A stretch of 42,820 nucleotides of DNA from Caldilineaceae bacterium (GTDB lineage: Bacteria; Chloroflexota; Anaerolineae; Caldilineales; Caldilineaceae), in the NCBI GenBank assembly GCA_018003515.1, contig JAGNDO010000043.1:1-42820 (forward strand), read 5' to 3'. Below the pieces are notes generated by a model. That model did not search any database and was not told the DNA's origin. It saw nothing but the letters and a program-made list of their open reading frames with translations. Numbering within the stretch: position 1 is the stretch's first letter; every line of letters begins with the position of its first letter. Positions 42,178 through 42,820 of this stretch are shown piece by piece. A program made the translations under genes and the position numbers.

Positions 42178-42820
42178 TTAACCATCTGAGGATTGTAGAG
42201 AACTCTTGCGCACGACCAATGCTGGCGACAGCATAAGCGAACGCGCGTCTATCTGCTGGTTGTTCTGTTGTGCGTCAATTGCGTTCAGAAGTTCAAGCAC
42301 CGCGATCTTGCCAACTTCATGGTGATCTTGTTCAATGCTTGACAAGGAGGGGCAGTAAAAATCGTCTTCGGGCAGATTATCAAAGCCGATAATACCCAGA
42401 TCTTCGGGAATCCGCAGCCCATGCTGGGTGGCGACCTGCATGGCGGCCAGGGCCATTTGGTCGTTGGCGACAAAGATAGCATCCATTTCAGGATACTGGC
42501 GGAGAAGCGTCGTCATGGGCAGAACAGCGCTGGCCGAGGACCAATCGCCCTCTGCCCAGTGGGATTCATGCACATCATGCCCAGCCTCGGTTAGCACATC
42601 TTGCCAAGCCCGCAACCGTTCACGGGACTCCCACCAATCTTTGGGACCGGATAGGTGACCGACATGCTGGAATCCCTGCTCCAGTAAGTGGGTCACGGCC
42701 ATGCGGGCACCGGCGTAGTTGTCGATGGAGACCACGGAGATGCCCGCCTGGGGTTGCATGGTCAAATAGATGGTCGGGATGGACAGATCGACGGCCCACT
42801 CTGCCACCCAGGAGCGGTTG
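42178..42820 (-). CDS. LacI-family transcriptional regulator, effector domain (5' end outside window)
   Basis: The last 213 codons of a LacI/PurR-type repressor; the frame is open to the window edge, so the DNA-binding domain lies outside. The visible part is the periplasmic-binding-protein-like sugar domain: VSIDNYAGARMAVTHLLEQGFQHVGHLSGP, then DAIFVANDQMALAAMQVATQHGLRIPEDLGIIGFDN, and SSIEQDHHEVGKIAVLELL, all typical. It probably senses a sugar, perhaps arabinose, and controls the dehydrogenase-araBDA genes that follow. The operator cannot be identified because its upstream region is missing. Confidence 0.92.
   Translation of the reverse strand, partial: NRSWVAEWAVDLSIPTIYLTMQPQAGISVVSIDNYAGARMAVTHLLEQGFQHVGHLSGPKDWWESRERLRAWQDVLTEAGHDVHESHWAEGDWSSASAVLPMTTLLRQYPEMDAIFVANDQMALAAMQVATQHGLRIPEDLGIIGFDNLPEDDFYCPSLSSIEQDHHEVGKIAVLELLNAIDAQQNNQQIDARSLMLSPALVVRKSSLQSSDG

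Overview
The window (42.8 kb, GC-rich in most genes) looks like a chromosomal segment of a filamentous Chloroflexota bacterium, most likely Anaerolineae/Caldilineae. This assignment is an inference. It rests on large secreted proteins with Thr-Pro-rich linkers that end in a Tyr/Phe-Leu-Pro tail, STAND/TPR regulators, plant-type leucine-rich repeats, and a three-subunit sdhCAB operon with a single-chain di-haem cytochrome b. No rRNA, tRNA, CRISPR array or complete transposon was found.

Layout. 1-6.7 kb: the 3' end of a fabF-like ketosynthase, a short DJ-1/PfpI protein, a TPR protein, a tiny secreted peptide gene, an HTH-STAND-TPR regulator and a zinc metallopeptidase. 6.8-20.7 kb: an exported-protein island on the minus strand, with two RCC1-like proteins of 14 repeats each, an LRR/jelly-roll/esterase chimera, a 1,938-residue multidomain surface protein, a small DUF1059 gene and two gene remnants. 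21.0-25.9 kb: a second STAND regulator, a PadR regulator with two paralogous membrane proteins, a small membrane protein and an MFS exporter. 26.4-35.0 kb: central metabolism on the plus strand, comprising an SDR, NADP-type isocitrate dehydrogenase, a GH13 enzyme, sdhC-sdhA-sdhB and a deoxynucleoside kinase. 35.0-36.6 kb: a lower-GC patch with a truncated repeat, a broken gene, an orphan membrane protein and an excisionase-like HTH protein. 36.7-42.8 kb: an L-arabinose cluster on the minus strand, with a LacI-type regulator (partial), a zinc dehydrogenase, araB, araD and araA.

How the genes fit together. The ara genes convert L-arabinose to D-xylulose 5-phosphate. Icd and succinate dehydrogenase belong to the TCA cycle, and the dehydrogenase also feeds the quinone pool. 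The exported proteins share tails, jelly-roll domains and signal peptides, so they probably follow one export and surface-attachment route.

The most notable observations are: (i) a shared C-terminal [F/Y]LPxhx[R/K] tail on unrelated secreted proteins, with an internal copy at the fusion point of a chimeric esterase; (ii) an RCC1 gene bracketed by an intact and a decayed DUF1059 copy; (iii) a small secreted peptide gene between two TPR proteins; (iv) many long, perfect, mutually unrelated palindromes at gene ends, some with 0-2 nt loops; (v) tandem short repeats in the leaders of the SDR and icd genes; (vi) a ~100-bp mobile-looking repeat in three copies, one of them joined to a broken gene.
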